DNA of 64,000 nt from Roseateles sp. XES5 (GTDB lineage: Bacteria > Pseudomonadota > Alphaproteobacteria > Rhizobiales > Rhizobiaceae). Positions 1 to 9,486 of the stretch are shown here, piece by piece. The notes below the pieces were generated by a model, which made no database searches, was not told where the DNA came from, and saw only the letters and a program-made list of their open reading frames with translations. Each line of letters opens with the position of its first letter. Position 1 is the stretch's first letter. The translations under genes were made by a program, and so were the position numbers. The stretch is taken from assembly GCF_020535545.1 (NCBI RefSeq), contig NZ_CP084754.1:248001-312000 (forward strand), written 5' to 3'.

Positions 1-2682
1 GGCGTGGGTGATGTGCAGCTCTTCGGATCGGGCGACTACGCCATGCGCGTCTGGCTGGACCCGCAGAAGGTCGCGCAGCACGGCCTCTCGGCCAGCGATG
101 TGGTGGCCGCCATCCGCAGCCAGAACATCCAGGCCGCGGCCGGCGTGGTCGGCGCCTCGCCGGGTCTGCCGGGCATTGACCTGCAGCTCTCGGTGAACGC
201 CCAGGGCCGCCTGCAGAACGAGGAGGAATTCGGCGACATCATCGTCAAGACCGAGAACGGCGGTGCCGTGACCCGTCTGCGCGATCTCGGCCGCCTGGAA
301 CTGGGCGCCTCCGGCTATGCGCTGCGCTCGCTCTTGGACAACAAGGACGCCGTGGCCGTGCCCATCTTCGCGGCGCCGGGCTCCAATGCCATCGAGATCT
401 CCAACCAGGTGCGCGCCACCATGGCCGAGATCAAGCAGCGCATGCCCGAGGGCGTGGACTACAGCATCGTCTACGACCCCACGCAGTTCGTGCGCGCCTC
501 CATCGAATCGGTGGTGCACACCCTGCTGGAAGCCATCGCCCTGGTCGTGCTGGTCGTGATCCTGTTCCTGCAGACCTGGCGCGCCTCCATCATCCCGCTG
601 CTGGCCGTGCCGGTCTCGGTGGTGGGCACCTTCGCGGTGATGCATGTGTTCGGCTTCTCGATCAATGCCCTGAGCCTGTTCGGCCTGGTGCTGGCCATCG
701 GCATCGTGGTGGATGACGCCATCGTGGTGGTCGAGAACGTGGAGCGCAATATCGAGGCCGGCCTGAGCCCGCGCGACGCCACCTACCGCGCCATGCGCGA
801 GGTGTCAGGCCCCATCATCGCCATCGCCCTGGTGCTGGTCGCGGTCTTCGTGCCCCTGGCCTTCATCACCGGCCTCACGGGCCAGTTCTACCGCCAGTTT
901 GCGCTGACCATCGCGATCTCGACCGTGATCTCGGCCATCAACTCGCTGACCCTGTCGCCCGCCCTGGCCGCCATGCTGCTCAAGGGCCATGACGCGCCCA
1001 AGGACGCGCTGACCCGCGGCATGGACAAGGTCTTCGGCCGCTTCTTCGGCGCCTTCAACCGCGTCTTCAAGCGCGGCTCGGAGTCCTATGGCCGTGGCGT
1101 GCAGCACGCCATCCGCCGCAAGACGCCTTCGCTGCTGATCTATGCCGGCCTGATCGTGCTGACCCTGGGCCTGTTCAAGGCCGTGCCCGGCGGCTTTGTG
1201 CCGGCGCAGGACAAGCAGTACCTGATCGGCTTCGCCCAGCTGCCCGATGGCGCCACCCTGGATCGCACCGAGGACGTGATCCGCCGCATGAACGACATCA
1301 CCCTCAAGACCCCCGGCGTCGAACACGCCGTGGCCTTCCCGGGCTTGTCGATCAACGGCTTTACCAACAGCTCCAACTCCGGCATCGTGTTCGCGACCCT
1401 CAAGCCCTTCGAGGAGCGCAAGGGCAAGGGCCTGTCGGCCGGCGAGATTGCGGGCAGCCTGAACGCGCAGTACGGCCAGATCGAGGATGCCTTCGTGGTG
1501 ATCTTCCCGCCCCCGCCCGTGCAGGGCCTGGGCACCACCGGCGGTTTCAAGCTGCAGCTGGAAGACCGCGGCGGCCTGGGCTACGAGGCGCTGGATCAGG
1601 CGGTCAAGGCCTTCATGGCCAAGGCTTATCAAACCAAGGAGCTGGCCGGCATGTTCACCAGCTACCAGGTCAATGTGCCCCAGCTCTATGCCGACATCGA
1701 CCGCACCAAGGCGCGCCAGCTGGGCGTGGCGGTGACCGATGTGTTCGACACCATGCAGATCTATCTGGGCAGCCTGTATGTGAACGACTTCAACAAGTTC
1801 GGTCGCACCTACAGCGTGCGGGTGCAGGCGGACGCCGCGTACCGCGCCCGCCCCGAGGACGTGGGCCAGCTCAAGGTGCGCTCCAGCAGCGGCGAGATGG
1901 TGCCCCTGTCGGCCCTGATGAAGATCGAGCACTCGGTGGGCCCCGAGCGTGCCATGCGCTACAACGGCTTCCTGTCCGCCGACATCAACGGCGGCCCGGC
2001 CCCGGGCTATAGCTCGGGCCAGGCGCAGGACGCGATCAAGCGCATTGCCGCCGAGACCCTGCCGCCCGGCATCAGCTACGAGTGGACCGAGCTGACCTAC
2101 CAGGAGATCCTGGCCGGCAACTCCGCGCTGTGGATCTTCCCGCTGGCCATCCTGCTGGTCTTCCTGGTGCTGGCCGCGCAGTACGAAAGCCTGACCCTGC
2201 CCCTGGCCATCCTGCTGATCGTGCCCATGGGCCTGCTCTCCGCCATGACCGGCGTCTGGCTCTCGGGCGGGGACAACAATGTCTTCACCCAGATCGGCCT
2301 GATGGTGCTGGTGGGGCTCTCGGCGAAGAACGCCATCCTGATCGTCGAGTTCGCCCGCGAGCTGGAGTTCGCCGGACGCACGCCGCTGGAGGCCGCGATC
2401 GAGGCCGCCCGCCTGCGCCTGCGCCCCATCCTGATGACCTCCATGGCCTTCATCATGGGCGTGCTGCCCCTGGTGCTGGCCAGCGGTGCCGGCGCCGAGA
2501 TGCGCTCGGCCATGGGGGTGGCGGTGTTCGCCGGCATGATCGGCGTGACGGCCTTCGGCCTCTTCCTGACCCCGGTCTTCTACGTGCTGCTGCGCGCCCT
2601 GACCGGCAACCGGCCGCTCATCCAGCACGGCCGCTCGACGATGGCCGGCGAACCCGAGGGCATGCCGGCGCCGCAGCACTAA
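1..2682 (+). CDS. RND multidrug efflux permease (MexF/OqxB-like HAE1), 5' truncated by window edge
   Basis: Inner-membrane proton-driven pump of a tripartite drug efflux system. The frame is open from base 1, so the start and about 170 residues lie outside; 893 codons remain. The TM4 proton-relay pair Asp-Asp is at codons 238-239 in the GIVVDDAIVVVENVE segment, and the TM10 lysine is at codon 776 in GLSAKNAILIVEFA. Together these match the AcrB relay with an offset of about 169 residues. Motifs such as GGFVPAQDKQY, FPGLSINGFTNS and INGGPAPGYS are typical of the MexF/OqxB branch. Leucine is almost always CTG, unlike the genes that follow, which suggests a betaproteobacterial source or a chimeric contig. 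The adaptor and outer-membrane genes are not visible. Confidence 0.95.
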   Translation, partial: GVGDVQLFGSGDYAMRVWLDPQKVAQHGLSASDVVAAIRSQNIQAAAGVVGASPGLPGIDLQLSVNAQGRLQNEEEFGDIIVKTENGGAVTRLRDLGRLELGASGYALRSLLDNKDAVAVPIFAAPGSNAIEISNQVRATMAEIKQRMPEGVDYSIVYDPTQFVRASIESVVHTLLEAIALVVLVVILFLQTWRASIIPLLAVPVSVVGTFAVMHVFGFSINALSLFGLVLAIGIVVDDAIVVVENVERNIEAGLSPRDATYRAMREVSGPIIAIALVLVAVFVPLAFITGLTGQFYRQFALTIAISTVISAINSLTLSPALAAMLLKGHDAPKDALTRGMDKVFGRFFGAFNRVFKRGSESYGRGVQHAIRRKTPSLLIYAGLIVLTLGLFKAVPGGFVPAQDKQYLIGFAQLPDGATLDRTEDVIRRMNDITLKTPGVEHAVAFPGLSINGFTNSSNSGIVFATLKPFEERKGKGLSAGEIAGSLNAQYGQIEDAFVVIFPPPPVQGLGTTGGFKLQLEDRGGLGYEALDQAVKAFMAKAYQTKELAGMFTSYQVNVPQLYADIDRTKARQLGVAVTDVFDTMQIYLGSLYVNDFNKFGRTYSVRVQADAAYRARPEDVGQLKVRSSSGEMVPLSALMKIEHSVGPERAMRYNGFLSADINGGPAPGYSSGQAQDAIKRIAAETLPPGISYEWTELTYQEILAGNSALWIFPLAILLVFLVLAAQYESLTLPLAILLIVPMGLLSAMTGVWLSGGDNNVFTQIGLMVLVGLSAKNAILIVEFARELEFAGRTPLEAAIEAARLRLRPILMTSMAFIMGVLPLVLASGAGAEMRSAMGVAVFAGMIGVTAFGLFLTPVFYVLLRALTGNRPLIQHGRSTMAGEPEGMPAPQH

Positions 2683-2692
2683 AGGTGAGCAT

Positions 2693-2727
2693 CCCATGGC
2701 CGCATGTGCACAGCGTGCGGCCATGGG
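2693..2727. repeat. Perfect 12-bp inverted repeat after the RND stop codon
   Basis: CCCATGGCCGCA (2693-2704) is repeated inverted as TGCGGCCATGGG (2716-2727) around an 11-nt loop, 10 nt after the RND stop. It has no T-run, so it is only a possible terminator. It sits where codon style switches between the RND gene and the rhizobial genes, so it may also mark a recombination or assembly junction. Confidence 0.6.
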
Positions 2728-2751
2728 CTATCGAAGTGTAGATACTCTGGG

Positions 2752-3684
2752 TTATACCGAGACAGCATTTGCCGCTTGCGCAACCGCGATCCGCGCCATT
2801 TCCAGCGCGGCTTCCCGCGTTTTTGCCGCGGCGATGAAGCGGCCGTTGTGGCAGAAGGTTGCACCCGCGACACCGCAGGCCGCCGCAAGCGCGTCTCCGG
2901 TCAGCCCCGCCCAGGCCGCCGGCAGATCCGCGCGCAGTTCGAACCCGTCGCTCGACCGCCGGATACCCGTCAGGCACCAGTCCGTATCTCGCGGGTGGAC
3001 GACGAACAGGAGGTGGTCGGCGCCCGCCTTCACGATGGCCGGCCGGAACGGCATGCCCATGGGAAGCTCCAGCACCTGCCCTTCTCCTGCCGCGGCGATG
3101 GCCTGCAGCACGATGGACTCGGCCCGCAGCTTCGCCGCGCCCTGGTGTATCGTCGCCTCGACGAAACTGCGCGCGATGGCAAGCGCATTGTGGAACGCCC
3201 GATCGTCGGCATCCGGCGCCCGGTCGTCGAAGACGGGCTTCAGCGTCTCCAGCAGAACCGGCAGGGTCACCTTGGCAAGGGCGCCGGCCGCCGACGGGCT
3301 CAGGGCGCCATTGTCCATCAGGTCGACCGGCAGCACGAAATCGAGATCGAAACGCGCATGCAGGGCTTCCGTATCCGAGGCGGGGACATCGAGAGCATTG
3401 AGATAATCCCGGCCGAACTGGCGCCAGATCAGCCCGAACGAGCTGAACGGCTGGCCATCGTCGCGCAGCGGCGCGCCGCGCTGATGATGGTCGAAAATCC
3501 CGGCCACCGGGTCATAGGCGCCGCCGACGTCATAGATGACCCTGTCGGCGCCGGGCGTGATCCATTCCGGCGCGCGGCTGCGCACGAGACGGGCCGCGGG
3601 GAAAAGGCGTGTCAGGATCACGCTGGACAACAGTTCGTCCGCGTGGAAACCGCCGGAATGCGTTACGAGAAAATCGGGTTCCAT
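2752..3684 (-). CDS. MYG1 / UPF0160 family protein (DHH-like metal-dependent hydrolase fold)
   Basis: A 310-aa protein covering the whole MYG1 (GAMM1, UPF0160) family. The N-terminal block THSGGFHADE places His9, His14 and Asp16, followed by YDVGG (Asp52) and the DHH triad Asp65-His66-His67 in FDHHQRG. These are the expected metal ligands of a DHH-type phosphoesterase. Eukaryotic MYG1 is an RNA exonuclease; the bacterial members have no firmly assigned role, so a nuclease or phosphoesterase function is by family only. The gene is monocistronic, and its stop lies 25 bp from the inverted repeat after the RND gene. It is the first gene with the codon style of the rest of the window. Confidence 0.85.
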   Translation of the reverse strand: MEPDFLVTHSGGFHADELLSSVILTRLFPAARLVRSRAPEWITPGADRVIYDVGGAYDPVAGIFDHHQRGAPLRDDGQPFSSFGLIWRQFGRDYLNALDVPASDTEALHARFDLDFVLPVDLMDNGALSPSAAGALAKVTLPVLLETLKPVFDDRAPDADDRAFHNALAIARSFVEATIHQGAAKLRAESIVLQAIAAAGEGQVLELPMGMPFRPAIVKAGADHLLFVVHPRDTDWCLTGIRRSSDGFELRADLPAAWAGLTGDALAAACGVAGATFCHNGRFIAAAKTREAALEMARIAVAQAANAVSV

Positions 3685-3764
3685 ACTGATCGACCTGTCG
3701 ATGGTTCGGTGTTTGACATCATCGCGGTCGGATATCGGCTGAACCGCCGGGTTTCAAGTGCCTG

Positions 3765-4181
3765 TCACGATGCACCGGCCTGATCGTCGTAATGCTTGCG
3801 CGCCTCGACGATGGTGCGGTGGTTGTCGTCGGCCCAGCCGACGAGCACCTTCATGGGCACGAGAAAGGAGCGCCCGAGGTCGGTCAGCGCATATTCGACG
3901 CGCGGCGGCACTTCCGGATAGACGCGGCGGGTGACGAAGCCGTCCTGCTCCAGCCGCCGCAGCGTTCTCGACAGCATCTGTTTCGAAATGTCGCCGATCT
4001 CGCGCAGGAGTTCATTGAAGCGCTTGAGGCCGTGCTCCAGCGCCTCGAGAACCAGGAGGCTCCATTGATCGCCGATCCGGTCCAGCACGTCGCGGATGGG
4101 GCACGGCTGGTCGAAGACGAAGGGGTCGCTCAGGGCTGGTTCTGCTTTCAATCCGGTCACTCCAATACTGCTCAAGGTCAT
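3765..4181 (-). CDS. HxlR family transcriptional regulator
   Basis: A 138-aa cytoplasmic winged-helix regulator. The family hallmark starts near residue 26 with CPIRDVLDRIGDQWSLLVL; the cysteine is the redox- or electrophile-sensitive one in several HxlR proteins. Next come the recognition helix region (ISKQMLSRTLRRLEQDG) and the wing (VTRRVYPEVPPRVEYALT). It is divergent from the secreted SnoaL-like gene at 4388, with a perfect 6-bp inverted repeat between them. Control of that neighbour and of itself is therefore likely. The effector cannot be read from the sequence. Confidence 0.93.
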   Translation of the reverse strand: MTLSSIGVTGLKAEPALSDPFVFDQPCPIRDVLDRIGDQWSLLVLEALEHGLKRFNELLREIGDISKQMLSRTLRRLEQDGFVTRRVYPEVPPRVEYALTDLGRSFLVPMKVLVGWADDNHRTIVEARKHYDDQAGAS

Positions 4182-4250
4182 CGCGCTGTGACCAGATCAC
4201 CGAAAGATGACTTCTTGCGGACGGCACTCGGCTGCCATAGCTAGCGTCTA

Positions 4251-4267
4251 GGTCTACATTTTAGACC
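4251..4267. promoter_or_regulatory. Candidate HxlR operator between the divergent genes
   Basis: GGTCTA-CATTT-TAGACC is a perfect inverted repeat with 6-bp arms. It lies 70 bp upstream of the HxlR start and 121 bp upstream of the SnoaL-like start. A dimeric winged-helix regulator would fit such a site. No direct evidence of binding. Confidence 0.5.
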
Positions 4268-4387
4268 ACATCGCAGTTCACGCCAAGGAGCGTCCCGCAT
4301 GGCTCGCGTCACGGAAATCGACCGCCCGGCGCCTGTCCGGAAACGCTTCAGTCCCGGCGGCTGTCCCAACGCAAAGGAGAAACGCCC

Positions 4388-4858
4388 ATGAAGCCCTTTC
4401 TGAAAACGCTCTTCCCCGCCGCGCTGCTCGTGGCTGCGGCCGCCCTGCCCGCCTTCGCCCAGTCTGCGCCGCGCGACCTTACGCAGGAGGAAGCCAATCG
4501 CAAGCTCGTCGTCGAGTTCTACGATCTCTTCTTCAACAAGCACGAGACGGAGAAGGCGGCCGCCGTGGTCGCGGACGACTACAAGCAGCACAACCCGCAG
4601 GTTCCCGACGGCAAGACGCCGTTCGTGTCGTTCTTCACCGGCTTCTTCAAGGACAATCCCGATTCCAGGGCGCGCATCGTGCGTAGCGCCACGGATGGCG
4701 ACCTCGTCTGGATCCATGTCCAGTCGACCAATGGCGCAGAGGATCGCGGTCAGGCCGTCGTCGATATCTTCCGCGTCACCGATGGCAAGATCGTCGAACA
4801 CTGGGACGTGATCCAGGACGTCCCCGAACAGGCCGCCAACGAGAACACGATGTTCTGA
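4388..4858 (+). CDS. Secreted SnoaL-like / NTF2-fold protein
   Basis: A 156-aa protein whose N-terminus is a Sec signal peptide: Lys near the start, a hydrophobic AALLVAAAALPAFA core and cleavage near residue 24 (AFAQS). The mature part is a single SnoaL-like domain of the NTF2 superfamily, with the usual EFYDLFFNKHE, YKQHNPQVPDG and IVEHWDVIQDVP segments. Predicted periplasmic homologues are common but of unknown substrate. The ATG has a strong AAGGAG upstream. It is divergent from the HxlR gene, its likely regulator. Confidence 0.85.
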   Translation: MKPFLKTLFPAALLVAAAALPAFAQSAPRDLTQEEANRKLVVEFYDLFFNKHETEKAAAVVADDYKQHNPQVPDGKTPFVSFFTGFFKDNPDSRARIVRSATDGDLVWIHVQSTNGAEDRGQAVVDIFRVTDGKIVEHWDVIQDVPEQAANENTMF

Positions 4859-4879
4859 TACCGGTTTCCCATCGATGGA

Positions 4880-4913
4880 TCGGCGGCATTCGTCCCTGCA
4901 CGAATGCCGCCGA
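4880..4913 (+). terminator. 14-bp stem hairpin after the SnoaL-like gene
   Basis: TCGGCGGCATTCGT (4880-4893) pairs perfectly with 4900-4913 across a 6-nt loop, 21 bp after the stop. There is no real U-tract (CCTTCCC follows), so it is either a weak or factor-assisted terminator or an mRNA-stabilising hairpin. Confidence 0.55.
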
Positions 4914-5035
4914 CCTTCCCAAAAACCAACCTGCGGCCATGCCGATCGAAAGAGGGTGACTGTGCAAAGTTTGGGTTGACCGGCGCCGGTGGCGGGGCGA
5001 AACTTCTGTTCACGACAAGGCAGGAGGAGAACGCG

Positions 5036-5341
5036 ATGAACGAGCCAGACCGGTGGCGCCATATGGCAAGCGCACCGAAAGACGGTAGCCGGATCCTCAT
5101 CACGGTCCGACCGTCCGAACAGGGGCCGGCGGAAGTCGATGTCGCCTTCTGGTCGCACGGCGACCGCTTCGGCGCCGAAGGCTGGCGCGCCTCCGATTCC
5201 GCTCCCGGCTGCATCATCGAGTATGCCGAACCAGAGCTGAAGTGTTGGATGCCGATGCCCTCGGCCAATCTCAACCGCGCCTCCGCCCCTTCCCCCTGGG
5301 AAGGCGAAGACGCCGAACAGCTGGACGGATCCGGGATCTGA
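5036..5341 (+). CDS. Hypothetical protein with N-terminal W-x-x-APKDG motif
   Basis: A 101-aa soluble protein. The ATG at 5036 is preferred over the longer upstream frame because AGGAGG lies 5 nt before it. The N-terminal WRHMASAPKDGSRILI matches the motif of many small phage- and plasmid-related proteobacterial proteins (W-x-x-x-x-x-APKDG), which carry a short beta-rich domain of unknown function. A Trp-rich end (WMPMP) closes the domain, and the last 25 residues are low-complexity and polar. No function can be assigned. Confidence 0.7.
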   Translation: MNEPDRWRHMASAPKDGSRILITVRPSEQGPAEVDVAFWSHGDRFGAEGWRASDSAPGCIIEYAEPELKCWMPMPSANLNRASAPSPWEGEDAEQLDGSGI

Positions 5342-5381
5342 CGCGCCTGCTTCTGGGTGGAATTTACAGCCGGCCGCCGCG

Positions 5382-5771
5382 TTATGCCGACGGCGCCTCC
5401 AGACCATTCGGAAGCGAGATCCAGATAACGGTTTGCGCCTGCGGCGAATGACGCGACAGATGGCCTTTGCCATGCGTGTCCTCGACCAGCACGAAGCTGC
5501 CCGCCGGAACCTGGCGGACCTCCCCATCGCTCGCCTCATATTCCACCGCACCATCCAGCCTGACCGTCAGCACGGGCTCCGGCACGGTATGCCAGGCAAC
5601 TTCACGCATGCCGGCTGGAATGTGGGTTATGCGAACGCGGGACGCCGGGTAGCTCGCCGTAACGTCGAAGGGCACGGCGTCAGGATGGACGGCCCTCTTC
5701 GTTGTCGGCAAGTCGATTTCATCGAAATGTGACTCGCCATCCGCAGTGGCATAGATGCGAAGGCACTTCAT
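5382..5771 (-). CDS. Cupin-domain protein
   Basis: A 129-aa single-domain cupin. The C-terminal half has the expected strand pattern: HTVPEPVLTVRLDGAVEY, then the second motif GSFVLVEDTHGKGHLSRH. Some metal-ligand positions typical of cupins are present (Glu, His), but the first motif lacks the full HxH pair, so metal binding is uncertain. The start at 5771 has only a modest Shine-Dalgarno sequence. It is convergent with the gene ending at 5341. Cytoplasmic, substrate unknown. Confidence 0.75.
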   Translation of the reverse strand: MKCLRIYATADGESHFDEIDLPTTKRAVHPDAVPFDVTASYPASRVRITHIPAGMREVAWHTVPEPVLTVRLDGAVEYEASDGEVRQVPAGSFVLVEDTHGKGHLSRHSPQAQTVIWISLPNGLEAPSA

Positions 5772-5984
5772 GCGGTCGGCTCCCTCTTATGCGTGGGCTG
5801 TTTCGCTGCATGCCTAGCATGGAGATCCGAGGCGAACCATCATGGCTGACAGCGACAGGCCAATGTCTCGCCCCTGACGGGACAGTGGAATCCCGTCACA
5901 TTTGTCACTCCCGCGCTTTGCCGCTTCCGATCTAGCTTGGCTTTGCAACGGCCGGAAGCGGCCAGGATGATCGGGAACGCAGAA

Positions 5985-6254
5985 ATGACGACCTTTCTCG
6001 GAAACAACGATGGACAGGCCTGTGGTGCCGGCGGCTGGCTGGCCCTCGCGGCCGCGCCGACCTTCGCCGTCATGGCATGGGCCGTGAGCGGCTCCATGAC
6101 GATCTGCGCGTCGGGCTCCGGTACGCTTCCCCTGGACGGCATGGCCTGGATGTACCTGCTGATGGGCCTCTTTCATCTTCCTCCGTGGCTGAAGCTCGTT
6201 TCCCGCCGCGATGCGGCGGCTCATCCCTTTCAAAGGCAAACCGAAGGAGACTGA
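5985..6254 (+). CDS. Small two-helix membrane protein upstream of the DUF899 gene
   Basis: An 89-aa protein with two hydrophobic segments: LALAAAPTFAVMAWAVSG (about 20-37) and GMAWMYLLMGLFHLPPWLKL (about 52-71). A basic C-terminus follows. ATG 5967 is an in-frame alternative. It ends 2 bp before the DUF899 start, so the two genes are almost certainly cotranscribed, with the SD of the next gene inside this ORF. I do not recognise the family. It could be a membrane partner or simply a conserved neighbour. Confidence 0.6.
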   Translation: MTTFLGNNDGQACGAGGWLALAAAPTFAVMAWAVSGSMTICASGSGTLPLDGMAWMYLLMGLFHLPPWLKLVSRRDAAAHPFQRQTEGD

Positions 6255-6256
6255 CC

Positions 6257-6949
6257 ATGGAACACACAATCGTTTCGCGCGACGAATGGCTCGCTGCACG
6301 CAAGGCGCTGTTCGCCAAGGAGCGCGCCATGACCCACCAGCTCGACGCGCTGCGCGCCGAGCGCCGGCAGATGCCCTGGGTCAAGGTCGACAAGCCCTAT
6401 GTTTTCGACGGGCCGGAGGGCGAATGCACGTTGGCCGATCTGTTCGGCGATCGCAGCCAGCTCGCCATCTATCACTTCATGCTGACGCCGGGCTCGGAAC
6501 ACATCTGCCCGGGCTGCTCGTTCACGGTCGATCATGCCGATTCCGCCCGGCAGCATTTCGAGCAGGCGGACCTCGCCTTCGCCGCCGTGTCGCGCGCCCC
6601 CATCCAGCGGATCGAGGACGTCAAGCGGCGCATGGGCTGGACGTTCCCATGGGTTTCGTCCGGCGACCGCGCCTTCAACTATGATTTCGCGGTGTCCTTC
6701 ACCGAGGAGGACCGCGCCGCCGGGCGCGCGCGCTACAATTACGGACTGACCCCGATCCGCACCTCCCCGGATATGTTCGGCCTCAGCGTCTTCGCCAAGG
6801 ACGACAGGGGCGATATCTTCCACACCTACTCGACCTATCACCGCGGCACCGAACTGCTGATGGGCGCGTTCAACTGGCTGGACCTTACCCCCAAGGGCCG
6901 CAACGAGGACGGCACCATGAGCTGGGTGAAGCTGCACGACAGATACTGA
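6257..6949 (+). CDS. DUF899 thioredoxin-like family protein
   Basis: A 230-aa protein of the DUF899 family, which has a thioredoxin-like fold. Recognisable blocks are MPWVKVDKPYVFDGPEG, LADLFGDRSQLAIYHFM, the CPGCSF pair in the SEHICPGCSFTVDH segment (Cys85 and Cys88), and the C-terminal FHTYSTYHRGTE...LDLTPKGRNE. The CxxC-like pair sits where a peroxiredoxin or thioredoxin centre would be, but activity is unproven. The start has GGAGA 8 nt upstream. It is coupled to the small membrane protein before it and ends at a bidirectional terminator. Confidence 0.9.
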   Translation: MEHTIVSRDEWLAARKALFAKERAMTHQLDALRAERRQMPWVKVDKPYVFDGPEGECTLADLFGDRSQLAIYHFMLTPGSEHICPGCSFTVDHADSARQHFEQADLAFAAVSRAPIQRIEDVKRRMGWTFPWVSSGDRAFNYDFAVSFTEEDRAAGRARYNYGLTPIRTSPDMFGLSVFAKDDRGDIFHTYSTYHRGTELLMGAFNWLDLTPKGRNEDGTMSWVKLHDRY

Positions 6950-6971
6950 CCGTACCGAAGCACTCTCCGAA

Positions 6972-7002
6972 GCCGGAGGCTCGACAGGAGCCTCCGGCTT
7001 TA
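6972..7002. terminator. Bidirectional intrinsic terminator between convergent genes
   Basis: GCCGGAGGCTC (6972-6982) pairs perfectly with GAGCCTCCGGC (6988-6998) over a 5-nt loop. A short T-run follows that already forms the TAA stop of the minus-strand decarboxylase. It serves the DUF899 gene from the left and the decarboxylase operon from the right. Confidence 0.85.
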
Positions 7003-8622
7003 TCCCTCGAGAATTGCGGCCAACGGCGAGCCGGCCTTGATTTCGATCACGGTTGGGACGTTTCGGGTGGCGGATGCCGTCAGTTCGTTTTCGAGTTCGG
7101 CAAGCGAGGCGGGACGCGAGGCCTCGCAGCCGAGCGCCCTGGCAAGACCCACGAAGTCGGGCGTGAAGATGTCGACGCCGATCTGCGGAATGTCCCGCTC
7201 GGCCATGAACGCCTTGATCTCGCCGTAGCTCGTGTTGTTCCAGACGATCACCGCCGTCGCGATGCCGGCTTCCACCGCGCTTGCCAGTTCCTGCACCGAG
7301 AACTGCAGCCCGCCGTCGCCGATGAGGCAGACCGACGGACGGGCGGGCGCGCCGAGTTTCGCGCCGAAGGCTGCCGGCAGGCCGTAGCCGAGCGTGCCGT
7401 AGCCGGTCGAGGAGTTGAAGAACGACCGCACCTGCGGCGCCTGATAGATCTGGTTGACCGCATAGACCGGCTCGGTCTGGTCGCCCGCCACCGTCGCATC
7501 GGGCAGCGCCCGCGTGACGATCTCCATCAGCCTGCCATGGGTGCGGCAGGCCGGCCAGAGACCGGCCGCCACCTTCTCGCGCACCGCCCTGGCACGCGCT
7601 GCTCCATCGCCGACTTTCCGGGCATCGCCGAGGGCGGCGTTGAGGCTCGTTGCCGCAAGCTTCGCATCGGCGGCGATCGGCACGTCGCAGCGAAGGCCGG
7701 TGACGATCTGCGCCGGGTCGATGTCGATGCGGATCAACGGGCCGCCGAAGGCAAGCGGCTTGGGCTCGGGATACATTTCCGTCTCGCCGAACTCCGTACC
7801 GATGGCAAGGATGGCGTCGCTGGCGGCAAGTTCGTCGAGCAGCGGCGGCATGGCGAGATTGCCCGTCATGGTCAGGGCATGGCCGGGCTTGAGGATGCCG
7901 CGGCCGTTGATGGTCATGAAGACGGGCGCATCGAGCTTTTCGGCGATGGCCGTAATCTCCGCGGCGGCATCGGCGGCCCCGCCACCGGCGACGATCATCG
8001 GGCGCTTCGCCCCCTTGAGGATGGCGGCAGCCTTCGCGATGGCGGCGGGATCGGCCGCGGCACGGCCGGGCAGCGGCCAGGCCTCGGCGGAAAGATGTCC
8101 GGCCTCGGCGACGATGACGTCGAGCGGGATTTCGATATGGACGGGACGCGGGCGGGCCGAGTTGAACACGGTGAAGGCGCGGGCCATCACCTCGGGCAGT
8201 TGCGCGGGATCGAGCAGCGTGTGGCTGAAGGCGGCGACGCCCGCCACGAGGTTGCGCTGGGAGGGAAGTTCATGCAGCCGTCCCTGCCCCATGGCGAGCT
8301 GATCGCGGGCATTGACCGCGGAGATGACCAGCATCGGCACGGAATCGGCATAGGCCTGGCCCATGGCGGTGGCGATGTTGGTCATGCCGGGGCCGGTGAC
8401 GATGAAGCAGACACCCGGCTTTCCGCTCACGCGCGCATAGCCGTCGGCCATGAAGCCGGCGCCCTGTTCGTGGCGCGGCGTGACGTGGCGGATCTTCGTG
8501 GCCGGAAGGCCGCGATAGAGCTCGACCGTGTGGACACCGGGGATGCCAAAGATCAATTCGACGCCGTAGGATTCCAGAAGTCGGACGAGGTACTCGCCGG
8601 TCGTAAGACGGGTGTCTGCCAT
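7000..8622 (-). CDS. aruI: Thiamine-diphosphate 2-oxoacid decarboxylase, AruI-like (5-guanidino-2-oxopentanoate decarboxylase)
   Basis: A 540-aa cytoplasmic ThDP enzyme of the acetolactate synthase superfamily. The N-terminal domain has the activating glutamate in RHEQGAGFMADGYAR (about residue 51). The C-terminal ThDP/Mg motif runs from GDGGLQFSVQELA to VIVWNNTSYGE. The start (GEYLVRLLESYGVELIFGIPGVHTVELYRG) closely follows Pseudomonas AruI, which decarboxylates 2-ketoarginine after arginine transamination. The next genes in the same direction make a polar amino-acid importer, which fits arginine use. An AruH-type transaminase is not in the window, so another branched oxoacid is possible. 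Confidence 0.8.
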   Translation of the reverse strand: MADTRLTTGEYLVRLLESYGVELIFGIPGVHTVELYRGLPATKIRHVTPRHEQGAGFMADGYARVSGKPGVCFIVTGPGMTNIATAMGQAYADSVPMLVISAVNARDQLAMGQGRLHELPSQRNLVAGVAAFSHTLLDPAQLPEVMARAFTVFNSARPRPVHIEIPLDVIVAEAGHLSAEAWPLPGRAAADPAAIAKAAAILKGAKRPMIVAGGGAADAAAEITAIAEKLDAPVFMTINGRGILKPGHALTMTGNLAMPPLLDELAASDAILAIGTEFGETEMYPEPKPLAFGGPLIRIDIDPAQIVTGLRCDVPIAADAKLAATSLNAALGDARKVGDGAARARAVREKVAAGLWPACRTHGRLMEIVTRALPDATVAGDQTEPVYAVNQIYQAPQVRSFFNSSTGYGTLGYGLPAAFGAKLGAPARPSVCLIGDGGLQFSVQELASAVEAGIATAVIVWNNTSYGEIKAFMAERDIPQIGVDIFTPDFVGLARALGCEASRPASLAELENELTASATRNVPTVIEIKAGSPLAAILEG

Positions 8623-8670
8623 GTTTTATCGCCTTTGTACGCCTTGACGGGCGTGGGTCTCATGTTTCGT

Positions 8671-9447
<777 letters not shown>

Positions 9448-9486
9448 TGTTTGTTCCTCTCCCTGTTCCGTCCGTCCGCCCCGCCC

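Noticed and set aside
805..2724. 639-aa open frame antisense to the RND gene
   Set aside because: Low-complexity, His/Gly/Ala/Gln-rich translation typical of the opposite strand of GC-rich DNA; the plus-strand pump is certain.
4241..5554. 437-aa minus-strand open frame over the SnoaL-like and APKDG genes
   Set aside because: Arg/Gly-rich shadow; the plus-strand frames have signal peptide, motifs and ribosome-binding sites.
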